Assembly: GCA_038503075.1 (NCBI GenBank)
Contig: JBCAML010000006.1
Span: 930,001-994,000 of the forward strand
Length of the DNA stretch: 64,000 nucleotides
Source: Gyromitra esculenta
Lineage: Eukaryota; Ascomycota; Pezizomycetes; Pezizales; Discinaceae
Direction of reading: 5' to 3'
Shown here one piece after another: positions 24,799 to 35,840 of this stretch. A program made the position numbers and the translations under genes. The notes under the pieces were generated by a model. It was given only the letters and a program-made list of their open reading frames with translations. It did no database searches and was not told the DNA's origin. Each line of letters begins with the position of its first letter. Within the stretch, counting starts at the first letter, position 1.

Positions 24799-25987
24799 CA
24801 TCTTATGGGGTCTGTGTCAGTAATGGTTTATCATAAAGACGCAGAAATAGTTACTCTTTGTATAGTGCTTTTAAAGGAATCGTTGATCATGTCAACCATA
24901 TATATGGTACCAGCTTAATATTTTGGGATTCAATCGTGGGGAATGTGATCATCTTTGATATGTATTTGTAATCACAATATCTCACTCGAATTGCAAACGC
25001 AGAAATATTATTTTGGTAGTTATCCGCTAAAATTAGAAGCTTGGTATGTAAATTTAAAGCTCTCCTAGTTATATAGAATCCAAATCTAGAGGCTTTTTGC
25101 CCGCCGAGCCTCTTTGCCAGTCCTTTTAACTGTCGATGGGCGAGCCTTCAGTACACAAGGGCGAATGTATTTGAATAGACATCGGATAAAATGTACCATA
25201 AGTAGAGAACAGAGAACTCATCAAAGACTAGTGTTTTGGAGATTTTGAATGTACCTTTTCTTGAAAATTCCTGTTGCAGGTAGCTAACTGTAGGCTGGTG
25301 GGGCGAAGAGGTGGATATTAAATCTGGTGCATGTTAATACAAAAAGACTCGACCATCAACTGTGAGAACTTTGAATCGCAGAGCAAGAGTGGCCGAAAGT
25401 AAATTTTAAGTGATTTTTGTTTGGCTAGAGCCTAGTGGTGCTTTGGGAATTGAGTTTTCGCATTGTTTTGCTTTACTTTCCAGCATACGCCCGATGGCTG
25501 CTAGAAAATTAAAGCTAGCTTAAGTGAAGCCCATATTTACCCATTTTCGCTAGGCATTACTTGAATAGATCAGCACGTACACTCCTAGCATATATTATGA
25601 GTGATAATTACCTAAATGGTCGAAGAGGTTGGGAGATACGAGGCGAGGACTATGAGAGTAATTGTGATGATTCTGTGAGAATTCATTGCTTAAAAATATT
25701 TGGATGATCTAATTTTAATCAGTTTCAGTACTTTACAAACAGACCCTAAACCCCAAGTTGATTTACACCAGAAAACAAACAAGCAAGCAAGCAAACACAA
25801 GAAAAGAAAAAAAATGTATGATGGCCTATATAAAGCTAACGAGAAAAAATATAATTTTTAAAGCAAATGACCAAAGGAAAAATAGAGTACAAGTTACGAA
25901 GGCGTACCACCTAAGTACTTCGTTAGGCCAGAATTGCCACATGAGGTTAACTTTTCTCCAAGAGGGGTTTCCTAGCACAGATATCAA
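24799..25987. other. AT-rich gene-free stretch
   Basis: 1.2 kb of AT-rich sequence downstream of the paired MITEs. No gene on either strand and no further inverted repeat found by eye. Confidence 0.5.
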
Positions 25988-26749
25988 TCAATCCATCTTC
26001 ATATAGTAATCTATGGCAGCACTAAATGCTGCGAAACCAGCGCATCCGATAGCAGCTGCCTGAGGGCCAGCTTTAACGCCCAGCGCACCACCTGTGACGC
26101 AGCCAGCTGCCACGCTATTGTACCTAAATAGATCGTTAACTATGAGTATCTATCTGTCTAGTAGGATAAGGAAAGATAATCTTCTCAACAAACAAAAAAA
26201 GACATACATATCATTCTTAGCTCGAAAGCCTTCAATGCAGCACTCGGACCCCGCATACATCGCTCCTATCAACCCGAAGCCCTTCGCACTAGACCAAGAC
26301 CTCGACCCCATATCTTTGAAGCCCCGCCTTAACTGTTCCTTCAATGGTAAATCGGCCAATGCTCCTGCTCCTTTCGCCCCGGGTATGCCGGACATGGGTG
26401 TGTCGTAAGACATCTATGTAAACCGCTGAATTTCAGTATGACCCCGCCACAGAACGTCGTTGTAATAATTTATCTCTGGATGCTCATACACTGGCCATGA
26501 ACAGCCCAAAAACACCTCCAAGGGCAAATCCAGCACCTCCCGACATAACGGTTTTTACTGGACAGTATTCCATCCCCGTTTGCATCTGCGTATGTCCATA
26601 TCAGTTTCTACCTTTGACCTTCTGAAGGCATGAAACGAAACGGATGACAAAAGACTTACCATCTGGACCATCTGTGCCTGTTGCTGGTCAGCTGTGAGCT
26701 CGCCGTTGTTTGCCCCCCCGCGAGTGCCTGGGAATCCGCCGAAATTCAT
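25988..26749 (-). CDS. TIM22: mitochondrial inner-membrane translocase subunit
   Basis: Four exons (26660-26749, 26490-26585, 26208-26413, 25988-26123) encode 175 residues. It is the channel subunit of the TIM22 complex, which inserts carrier proteins into the inner membrane. After a Gly/Asn/Gln-rich N-terminus, the Tim17/Tim22/Tim23 fold is visible: [20 protein letters not shown] (first membrane segment), then [44 protein letters not shown] and [19 protein letters not shown] with a last membrane segment. The paired cysteines (YCP, CCIE) and Gly zipper are typical. Exon 2 begins with its own ATG, so the N-terminal exon must be included to reach family length. Every junction keeps the frame. 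Confidence 0.92.
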
Positions 26750-27586
26750 GGCTTCGGGTTTTCAGTTTTCGTGGCGGATCTAAGGTCCTGGTCGTTGGTG
26801 AGAAGAGGCTTAAAATTTGAGGAAGGTAAAGAAAATAAATTGCCAAGATATGGTGCGCGCACTGCTTAATGTAGACCACCACTTTCGGCCGGTATAACTA
26901 CACCCACAGCCAACCAAGCACCTCAGGAAAAGATACAGGACCTACAATTATACTAATAAAGCTCTGTATCTTTTTATAGGGTTCTGCAAAGGGTGGTTGT
27001 GGTGGTATAAAACTTGGATTTTGGCTGTAAAAAGAGCAAAGTGGAACGTTCTGAGAAATACCGAGAATGTGACCGAATATACGCATCACCCATCGTTGTA
27101 TTTTCTCTGTTCCGGTGGTAAATTAAAGGACAAATATAGAGAGAGTACATACATTCAAAAAGGCTTTGCATTGGGAGCAGCAGCGACAGAGATATATAAA
27201 CGTAAGAGTTTTTTTACAAATTTTTGCGGGCGGCTTGGCATAATCGGTAAGACAAAGGCGTTCCACAGAGAGATTTGATTGGTCTACACTTATCCGTGCG
27301 CGCACCATATCTTAATTAGTTCCATATTTTGATCACGTGACTTTACGAGGGCATAAAACTAGGGTAGAATATTACTATGAACAGACTTTATTTCTGGCCA
27401 AGGCGTCACTACTTCTTAGAGGGAGGCAATGGCACGTTCTTTTTGTTTTGTTTGTCCTCCTTAACCTTCTAACAACCACCATCCAAGCATAATGCTATGA
27501 CTACTTTTTTTTTGAGTACGCTGAACTATACTAGAGCTGACAAAAGGTACAGGATTTTCAATTCTCTACGACGAAAGTATGAGCAT
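26750..27586. other. intergenic, no gene seen
   Basis: 837 bases between two genes on the minus strand, so it should contain the TIM22 promoter and the NDK 3' region. AT-rich, no coding frame of interest. Confidence 0.5.
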
Positions 27587-28532
27587 CTATTTCTCGTAAA
27601 TCCAAGAATGCTGGGCCTGAGTGTAAGAGACGAGGTCCTCCTTGGTGAACCAGAGGGCAATCTCCTTCTTGGCGTTCTCGACAGAGTCAGAACCGTGACA
27701 GACATTGCGGCCGACATCCTGGATTGATTTTTAGCATGCTATACCAGGCGCTGAGCTTGGGGAGTACTTACGATGGCGTAGTCACCACGGATAGTTCCTG
27801 GAGCAGAGGCAAGGGGGTTGGTGGCACCGAGAATGGTACGGCCAGTCTTAACGACCTCTCTTCCTTCCCACACCATGGCGCAAATGGGGCCAGACAACAT
27901 GTAGCTGATAAGACTAAAGAACAGTTAGCTTTAAATTACAGTGAAAGAGTGGTTTTCAGAGAAATTTACCCTGGGAAGAAAGGCTTATCCGACAAATCGG
28001 CGTCTAATAGGGGTGGTTAGCATTGCTGGAAGGACAGAAAAGACTACTGGTGAGCTAACAGTGAGATTCGAGGTGCTCTTTGGAAGGAGTAACGAGTTTG
28101 ATTGCGGCAAGTTTGAATCTGTGGATTGTTAGTAAATAAACTGGTTAGGGTGTAGAGGGTATCGAGACTCACCCTCTCGACTCGAAGCGAGTGATGATGG
28201 GGCCAATCAGTCCACGCTATTTGCTAGTTAGTTTTGTTTCGATCAATTGACCAATGCCGAGAGGCTACGTACTTGGACACCTAAAAACAAAAGAGATCAG
28301 TAAATCCTACAAGCTCGGGGAGGTGGGGTGGTTTAGGAATACCATCTGGTTTAATGCTACCATTGGAAATATAAAGTTAGAATTAGTTTTAGCTCTAGTA
28401 ACCATTAAAGAAGCAACGTACGCGATAAATCTAGAATCATGGAAATGTCAGCTTCAATAACAAAATCCTTTGGACGAAATCATGGATAATGACTTTGGGT
28501 AGGGGGATGGCTTACGTTTGCTCAGAAGTCAT
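27587..28532 (-). CDS. nucleoside diphosphate kinase, nine exons with three microexons
   Basis: Exons are 28516-28532, 28422-28430, 28343-28356, 28273-28280, 28173-28216, 28060-28118, 27970-28003, 27772-27913 and 27587-27718. The 459-nt CDS gives 152 residues, exactly family length. The enzyme transfers the gamma phosphate between nucleoside triphosphates and diphosphates through a phosphohistidine, here His117 in NVCHGSDS. The N-terminus MTSEQTFIAIKPDGVQRG is assembled from a 17-nt exon, then microexons of 9, 14 and 8 nt, each bounded by TAG and GT. Without them the conserved FIAIKPDGVQ strand is lost. [13 protein letters not shown] and the C-terminal SWIYE are typical. Cytosolic, with no leader peptide. 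Confidence 0.93.
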
Positions 28533-29989
28533 TTTGGGCTGGAATTGAAGATAAAGAAGACAGGAAGATTTCTTTTCGATGAGGAACTGAGGAAAAAAGA
28601 GACGGAGTTGGAGGTTGAAGAGGGGAATAAAAAGGTCTGTTGACACGGCTAGTGCCGAGGCGGGGTGAACCCTTCCAACGAATGAATGCCCCTCTTTCCT
28701 ATAACAGAGTATTTTCCGCCTTACCCCCCGGCCTCTCCTTCTAGCTAGCTACGGCTTCCCGAATTGGGTATATTTGTTTCTGCTGTTTCCCCAGTTCCCT
28801 GCGAATGAGATATTCCAGAGACAATAGTTTTTTCATCCCAAATAGAGTCGCGATCGTGCTATTCGAGATAGAAAGATGATTCTTATTTTTGCTAAACCCC
28901 TGTCAATAAAATATCTAACTGTGAATATTGATTCGGCCATCGCGGTTTTCTGTAACCAAAGATACATGTACCTAGATTTTAGCACCAGTGCAAACACTAG
29001 TAAAACCACGAACATTGCTGACTCCATAACCCCGTTGACTTTTCACATCATCCTTCAATAACTGTAAGGCTCTTACCAGGGGTGGGATTTTCAAGACCGA
29101 TACATGCTTTTACCGAGAACCTATTTCATAAGCATCGACATTAACAGCCCATCCCAGAGGCTTATGTTAGATCGAAGTCGTGCTTGTGTCGCTGCTGTGT
29201 ACTAGGGTGTAGGGATAAGTCTGGCGAACGTGGCGGTGTGACAAGAGCTGTCAATGCTCCTGCCCCAACCTACGCAACATTTGTGAGGTTTGGTAAATAT
29301 ACCCAATCAATCAAGAATATTGTATAGATATTATAAACCGAAGTTGTTTGGTAAAACTGGGGAAGCTCAAACAACTATGAGTCTCTCAAGGAGAGGACTG
29401 CACCGCCACGTTCGCCAGACCTACACCTACACCCTAGTGCTTTATGAATCGAGAGGGTTTGTAAGAGGGTCGATCTGGTCCTCAATTGACTAACGGCCTC
29501 GAGAATCAGCTTCCGGTCTGTGTTCCTCTAATTCCCACATCAGTCCCATATAGAGTGCCAAGGCATACGTATTCAAGAATGCTTCATTTACGCAATTCTT
29601 GGAGCCTCACAGTTACACCTGAGGCATACCAAGAACTCTAGGAAGCATAGACCTACCAGAATGTTTTTTCATCTTGTCAGCATCGTAAAATATCATAGGT
29701 TGAGGCTAAAGTGGCTTCTCTGGCTGTAGCTACCGGAGCATTTTCTATGTTCAACTTCACGGCCCGATATCTCCGCAAGCGAACCCCGGAAATCGTCATT
29801 GCAGCTAGGTACCAGGCTTAGTCGCCAGGAACTGTTCTGTAAAACCCAGTTTTGGGCTTCCCCGGACCCCAACACTGGTGTGTTTGTCCTTGCATACAAC
29901 CGTGGTCATGGATATTACTGGTCGACCGGGCTTATTCCTAGTGCCCACCAACTTTGGCTGATAGACCATGACTAGGGAAGCGGGGATGG
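28533..29989. other. gene-free region with one MITE
   Basis: About 1.5 kb without a supported gene. It holds TACATGTA at 28963-28970 and the inverted-repeat element at 29202-29437. The sequence to the right leads into the beta-glucosidase promoter. Confidence 0.5.
29202..29437. mobile_element. MITE C, ~37-bp TIRs, related to MITE B
   Basis: Left end CTAGGGTGTAGGGATAAGTC and right end (reverse complement) CTAGGGTGTAGGTGTAGGTC match and continue through TGGCGAACGTGGCGGTG. The left flank is TA and the right flank TG, probably a mutated TA. 236 bp, no coding frame. The TIR shares the frame CTA-GGGTGT-GGG-TAAGTCTG and GTGGCGGTG with MITE B. Confidence 0.83.
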
Positions 29990-30236
29990 CGGATGTCTAT
30001 GTATCTCGGAAAAATTGGAGCAGCAAATACTATCGTAAATGTACTCTAGGCGCCTGCGCCAATCCAGGTTTACATGCGTTGAGGGAAAACCAAAATTGCG
30101 ACTAAGCAGCTAAAATTCCACCAGGGTAGCATTTAACCCTACAAAATACCCTATGGGTGGAATATATACGAGTTGATCCGATAGTTTGTTTACTTACGGG
30201 GGCGTTGGAGGCGGGGAAATAATGCAGTATATAAAG
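29990..30236 (+). promoter_or_regulatory. beta-glucosidase promoter: TATA box and CreA-type sites
   Basis: GCGGGG, which fits the CreA/Mig1 carbon-repressor consensus SYGGRG, occurs at 29990-29995 and 30211-30216. TATATAAAG starts at 30228, about 140 bases before the ATG. Carbon catabolite repression of this gene is an inference from these short sites. Confidence 0.45.
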
Positions 30237-30366
30237 AGGATATATCTCCCTCTTCTTCGAAGGTTGAGTAAGGAAATCTCTAGCCTTGCACTTTGAAGGT
30301 TAGGAAATTCTTCTAGACTCGCATAAAGCTTCTAAAGGGTTTCAAATTTATCAATTGAGATTCGAG

Positions 30367-32402
30367 ATGCTTCGGTACGCTGCTCTGGCTCTGCCTTTGT
30401 TAGCATTGGGAGGAAATGCTACACCCTTGGTAGGTCCTCACTTGATATTTGGGTTCACAATTTTATAGAGCTAGCTCTAACTTTTATATAGGAGGGACAT
30501 CCCATCCTTGAAAGAACAGCCACCAAGACTGTTTCTTTCAATGCCTCTGCAGGGACAACAAATCTCCCCAACAACGACTACTCCAACGAGAGACTTGGTT
30601 TCCTCTGGAACCAAGTTGGTCCGATTGCTGTCCATCCGGTAGTTACTGGCACTGTTGAACCTACCCCCGAGCCCACTTCATATGCCAAACCCCAGGACAG
30701 CTTTCATCCGCTCGTATCCAGTAGCTACAGTGAAATTATTGGGGCTAAGCTGCCTGCCAACTTTGCATGGGGCTTCAGTGCTTCAGCATACCAGATTGAA
30801 GGTGCTGCCAAGGACGAGGGTCGTGGCCCTTCCATCTGGGACCTTCTTTCCCATCGCGTACCTGGACAAGTCGCGGATAACACCAATGGTGATGTCTTAG
30901 GCCAGCACTATTACCTCTACAAGCAGGATTTTGCTCGGTTGAAGCAGTTCGGAACACCGTGGTACTCTCCTAGTATTTCGTGGCCTCGCATCTTTCCATT
31001 CGGTCATGGACCAGTTAACGAAGAAGGATTAAAGCACTACGATGATGTTATTGCAGAGCTAGTGAAGCTTGGAATTAAGCCCGCTGTGTCTTTGTTTCAT
31101 TGGGATACCCCTTTGGCATTGTTCAACGAGTATGGTGTAAGTGCTTGAAATAGAGTGCGAGTGATTATTTGTGATCTATTTCTAACGCCTGTGCGTATTT
31201 AGGGTTGGGCCAGCGAGAAGATCATAGATCACTTTGTGGACTACGCCAAATTTATTATCACACGTTATGATGAGCATGTTCCTATTTGGTTCACCATTAA
31301 CGAACCCCAATATGTTGGTTTCTCCCACCCAGAACAATAAAACGATGTGAGTATTCTAATCGAGATAGTGCAATTGGCAATACCAATATTACCCCGCTGG
31401 AACCTACTACCCTTCATACGGGGTTCCGCCTGGCAATAGGGCTCGCTTTTTGTGCGGTCACCACACTTTGATTGCGCATGCAAAGGTTGCCAAATGGTAC
31501 AAAGAGGAATTCAAGGGCAAGGGCCGTATCAGTTTCAAAAACTCTGGAAATTACTTTGAGGCCAACTCCACCAGCCCTGCTGATGCTGCTGCCGTTTCTC
31601 GTTCCTACGACTTTGTCCTCGGTTGGTTCGGTGGCCCATGGACCGATGGCGATTACCCACAATCTCTCAAGGACACACTCGGCGACATTCTCCCAAAATT
31701 CACTGACAAAGAGAAGAAACTCATCAAGGGCTCTTGTGACTTCTTCGCTATTGACGGCTACACTGCATACTACGTCGGAGCCCTCCCAGACAATGGTGTT
31801 GAGGCTTGTGCCAAGAACAGCTCCTCCCCCGGATGGCCTGAGTGTGTTCAGCAGTCTTCCACCGATACTGCTGGATTCGGAATTGGCCCTTCTGCTGACC
31901 CGGGTGTTTCTTGGCTCAAGAGCACCCCGGGCGGAATTAGAAAGTTCTTGAAAGCTATCACCAAGGATCTCTTCCCCAAGATCCCCGATATCATGGTCAC
32001 CGAATTTGGTTTCGCCGAACCGTTCGAGAATGATTATACCAACATCCAGGATGCTACCTGGGATTTGCGGAGAGCAGATTACCTCCAAGGATACTTGGAC
32101 AACATCTTGATTGCCCAGACTGTGGACAAGGTCAACGTTACCGGTGCTTTCGTGTGGTCTATCTGTAAGTATCTATGTTAAACTACATATTAGCTATTGG
32201 CTAGCGATTGCTAACGACTTATTATTTAGTTGATAACTTTGAGTGGGGCTCTGGCTCCAAGATCCGCTTTGGTGTTCAGTACCTCAATTACACTTCCCTA
32301 GAACGTACCCCCAAAGCATCCTTGTTCCAGGTTCTCAATTGGTTCAAGGGTCACGGTGGTGCTTTCGTTGGGGGTTCCGGAAATGCGACTTCGAGCAACT
32401 AA
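30367..32402 (+). CDS. secreted GH1 beta-glucosidase
   Basis: Five exons (30367-30429, 30492-31136, 31203-31313, 31369-32164, 32230-32402) encode 595 residues. The enzyme hydrolyses terminal beta-glucosyl residues, for example of cello-oligosaccharides. A signal peptide (LRYAALALPLLALGGNAT) is followed by about 105 residues of Thr/Pro/Ser-rich linker. The GH1 barrel then begins at LPANFAWGFSASAYQIEGA. The acid/base is Glu270 in FTINEPQ and the nucleophile is Glu485 in VTEFGF; DNFEWG and the substrate Trp follow. Intron 3 uses the donor GTTGGT, needed to give NEPQY-CNWQYQYYPAG. Several N-glycosylation sites are present. Export to the wall or medium is likely. Confidence 0.93.
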
Positions 32403-34132
32403 TTTTTCAAGTGGTGAGAGAGGGGAAAGACATGTGGTTTAATGTAATCTAGTTAGCCAAGATAATGTAATTTCGGGTGAAGGAGTTTGTAAACTTATCC
32501 TATATTACAATTATTTATATAGTAAATGTATACCCCAGTGTGCATGAAAGTTCTAAGAAAGATCTCAAATTTCTTATACTATACTGCGAGAGATGATCTA
32601 AAATCCAAGGGCTTGTCGCATAAGCGCATCAATTGCATGGCGAGATAGACTGGGATAAATAATTGGTCATGGCTAGAGTGTTTATGGAGGCCAAAATTTC
32701 TCGAGGATATACAAGTCCACATGGCGCGAGTATTGAGCAAGGTTTGTGTTCTGGGACCCCCTTCTTCCTCTTGGATTACTGTGACTTCATGTATCTCTAT
32801 CAAGCGGATATCACTTGGCTTATGTCGGCACTCAACAACACTGACTACAGCGTTAACCACCACAAGGATTTAAGCTATTGTTATCTCAGTGCCCAACTTC
32901 ATGCCGCAGCCAACAACAGAGTCAGTGGTCCATTTCCACCTGTTAGTGCCGTGATTTAGCCTATTTGCATCGCCTGGAGTACGTAAGTTAGTGATATACT
33001 GTGATATCTACCAATCGTAATCACCCCATACTACACGTACACGTCTTGCCTTATATTTAAATTTTATAGGGTCACAAAGTTCAGTTCGAGGGTTTCATAA
33101 AGAGACACTATCCATACCCTAAGGCGCAAGGCACAGCATGGGCGGTCAAGCTGTGGAAAATTTTTATGGAGGAAAGAAGAAAAGGGAGGGAATAGGGATT
33201 CGAGGATGAAGGCGAGGAAGTAGTGAGAATAGGCATGGGAGATTTGGAGATCGGTGGGTGAGTCAAGATAGTGAGACCGCCTTTTTGAAGGTACGGCGCT
33301 GTGTGAAACTGCATCTATTTGGGAAAAAGAGTATGAAGGGAGAATTTTAGTTGAACGGTATAGTTTAGTTGGAAGTTGGGTTTTAGTTTTTTGGATTTTG
33401 TTTTATTTTGCGAGTTTTTAGTTTTCTTTTGGACTTTTTAAGAGTACCATAACCTCCGGGTTGAATGAATGTACCTAATGAATAAACAACAACCCCAAGG
33501 CCCAGATTAAAAAAAGTCTAAACAAGTAACTTCATGTCTCATTTCTTTCGTTCGTTACAGCAATAAAGTACACTCCCACGTACAGCTTGAGTCCAGAAGC
33601 GGGCTAAGTAATACAGTAAACACTAAACATCAAAAAAACAAACCAACACAAATCACATAAAACTATAATTACTTACATTCTGAACACTAACCTGAACCAA
33701 TTTTGTCCTCCCAGCCCCTTATTCCCTCCCTTCCCCTTCCCCTCCCTATCCGCGATATAATAGAAAACTAACGGGGGAAAAAAAACAGCCAACAGACATC
33801 ATGGAAGAGGGGAACTATAGAAAAGTGACTTTTAACCAGTCTGCGAGCGCAAATCGTAATCGTGATAGACGAAGAGGGATAGGATAAATAAATAAATAAA
33901 AACAGAATACCGACAAGAGAAAATGCCTCACCGCCACCACCAATCATGATAAACAAAAGAAAAGTTCATAATATAATACGCCATCCCATCGCCTACCTTT
34001 CCATCACCCACAAACCATCCAATGCCATATTCACTCAATTATTCGGTCCCCCCCGAAATCCACCAAATCCCAGCTTCCCCCCGCTCCTCTTGATGTTCTC
34101 CCAAAACCAGATGACATAGAAGTCGTGTCCTC
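32403..34132. other. gene-free region
   Basis: 1.7 kb without a supported gene. It contains a fragment matching the inside of MITE A (33444-33495) and AT-rich sequence. Confidence 0.5.
33444..33495 (-). repeat. inverted fragment of MITE A interior
   Basis: GTACCATAACCTCCGGGTTG and the following ATGTACCTAATGAATAAACA match the reverse complement of 24419-24464 inside MITE A, apart from a 4-base insertion and one substitution. The MITE A terminal repeats are absent here, so this is a relic or a shared internal module. Confidence 0.7.
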
Positions 34133-34259
34133 TTATTTTTTTATCGATCCAACCCCACTCCCACTCTTTCCCCTTGCCCTCAGCTCCCCCGATTTCCCCT
34201 GCGCATAATAGCCCGTCCCACTCGATCCAGCAGTCGGCGGCAATGGCGCGAGGCTTTTC

Positions 34260-35840
34260 TCAACTTGGGTAATCAAGGCCGTTGCCGTCTTTTTCAGGGT
34301 CGTCGCCACCGTGGTCGTTGACTGATTCCAGAGCACGTTTGAAGTTGTAGAACTGCATTAGAAGAAGGAGCGCACGAGATTTAGTCCAGATGCTGCGGAA
34401 GTACGTGGGAAAGACCAGACGAAGATAGGCCGGGAGAGCTATGGGGAGGAGGGGGAGAAGGAGTGAGGCGAACCTTGTGCTTGTTCGAGGCGTACTAGAA
34501 CGGGAAGTGGGGGGTGACATCACCGCTGAGCGGGAGTCAGAGGAGAGGACTGTGCTAGATGTGCTCCACCGCGCAGAGGTGGATGAGGAGGGCCCGTCTA
34601 GGAGCGATTCTTCTTCTTGGATATGGTATGGGGTTGGGGTGTTGTTGTCAGAGTCGCCGAAGTCGATTAGTGATTCTTCCTTCTTCTCCTTTGCTGCTTT
34701 TCCGATGGGGGGAGAATTGCTGCGGATACTCGTCTTTGAATTCGAGCGTGCCATCCCCGCTGTGCTACCGTTTGGAGAAGCGCGGATTCCAGTGGCGTTA
34801 AGCGTTGAATTAATTGCTTCATCGCCTACAGTCGCTTGTCGAAGGTCTTCGATAAATGTCCATAGACCTTCCTTGAAATCCTCTGCCATCTGTTTCCCTG
34901 TCCTGATCAATGCGTCCTGGCTATTCCGCTTAGCAGCGGAAAGAGATACATCAATTAAGCTCTGCGGTCTCGGAGGTCTCGCTGACTGCGAGGAGACCGA
35001 ACTGGACGCGGAATGGGAAGACGAAGGATTGGCAAACGTATGTCGCTTCACCAACGGTGGAGGACCATCAGAGCCCTCTCCGTCAAGCCCAGCGGGTTGC
35101 GGAAACGGCTGTCTGTAGGTGTCCCGGTTCGTACTGTTGGTAGCTAGCAGACTCAATGTTCTCTGATGCCGCTGGCTAGGCAGGATCTTGCGGTTACTCG
35201 TCCCGTTCAAACTACTCAGTGTCGCTTTTCTTGCCTGATATTTCTCCCTTGTCGGGCTCAATATCCCGTCTCTTCTGTCCTCCCCACCAGCGGCTGCTAT
35301 GCTCGTATTTAGCGGTCTTAACCGCTCCGTACTAGTTGGTGTGATATCGTGGAGCTTCTTTGTAGCTTCATGGACAGCCCATTGCCTCTTTAGCCTCCCT
35401 AACTCGGATTCCGCTTTCTCCAGTTCCTCTTTTAGCTCCAGGACCCGTCGTTCCTGTGCTGCAAGGGCGGTCAGGAACGCCATTGGGTCGTCGGGAGTGA
35501 GCTGAGCGATATCCGTTGCTGGCGCAGAAGGTGAATATGCCGGGGAAGCAACGGGGGAGACATAGCGTGGTGAAGAGTTCGAGTTGGCCGGGAGAATCGG
35601 GAAGGATAGCGATAGCCGCTTGCGGGCTTGTGGCTGGGTTGTCTGGGGGCTTGAAGAAGGGACTGAAGCAGAGCTGCGGGCATGAGGACGGAGGTTTGAA
35701 GTGGCGGAACCGCATAGAGAGAGGGCGCGTTGGAGGGGAGCTTGGCTTTGACGTGGGAGGTTTTCAGGAGTTGTTGTGCCAGATGAGTTCCGGGGATTCA
35801 AGTTGTCGGTCAAACCGTGCATTGAAGCAATGTCTTCCAT
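34260..35840 (-). CDS. uncharacterised disordered fungal protein with coiled coil
   Basis: A single open frame of 526 residues. The N-terminal 100 residues are Ser/Pro-rich. Residues about 118-145 (ALAAQERRVLELKEELEKAE) form a coiled coil. A Ser-rich middle follows with a short helical block EDFKEGLWTFIEDLRQATVG. A hydrophobic segment SLLLPLLPIALPAYLRLVFP sits near the C-terminus and could be a membrane anchor. I do not recognise a function. An alternative model removes a 52-nt intron (34353-34404, GTACTT..ATGCAG, with a CTAA branch) and shifts into a frame ending at 34133, giving 551 residues with a basic tail. The two models differ only after the LVFPT stretch. The start at 35840 is the first ATG after a GTCT repeat. 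Confidence 0.7.
   Translation of the reverse strand: MEDIASMHGLTDNLNPRNSSGTTTPENLPRQSQAPLQRALSLCGSATSNLRPHARSSASVPSSSPQTTQPQARKRLSLSFPILPANSNSSPRYVSPVASPAYSPSAPATDIAQLTPDDPMAFLTALAAQERRVLELKEELEKAESELGRLKRQWAVHEATKKLHDITPTSTERLRPLNTSIAAAGGEDRRDGILSPTREKYQARKATLSSLNGTSNRKILPSQRHQRTLSLLATNSTNRDTYRQPFPQPAGLDGEGSDGPPPLVKRHTFANPSSSHSASSSVSSQSARPPRPQSLIDVSLSAAKRNSQDALIRTGKQMAEDFKEGLWTFIEDLRQATVGDEAINSTLNATGIRASPNGSTAGMARSNSKTSIRSNSPPIGKAAKEKKEESLIDFGDSDNNTPTPYHIQEEESLLDGPSSSTSARWSTSSTVLSSDSRSAVMSPPTSRSSTPRTSTRFASLLLPLLPIALPAYLRLVFPTYFRSIWTKSRALLLLMQFYNFKRALESVNDHGGDDPEKDGNGLDYPS

Noticed and set aside
34260..34340. Apparent +1 frameshift near the end of the coiled-coil protein gene
   Set aside because: The two overlapping frames are explained by a possible 52-nt intron with proper borders, so a sequencing error or programmed frameshift is not needed.
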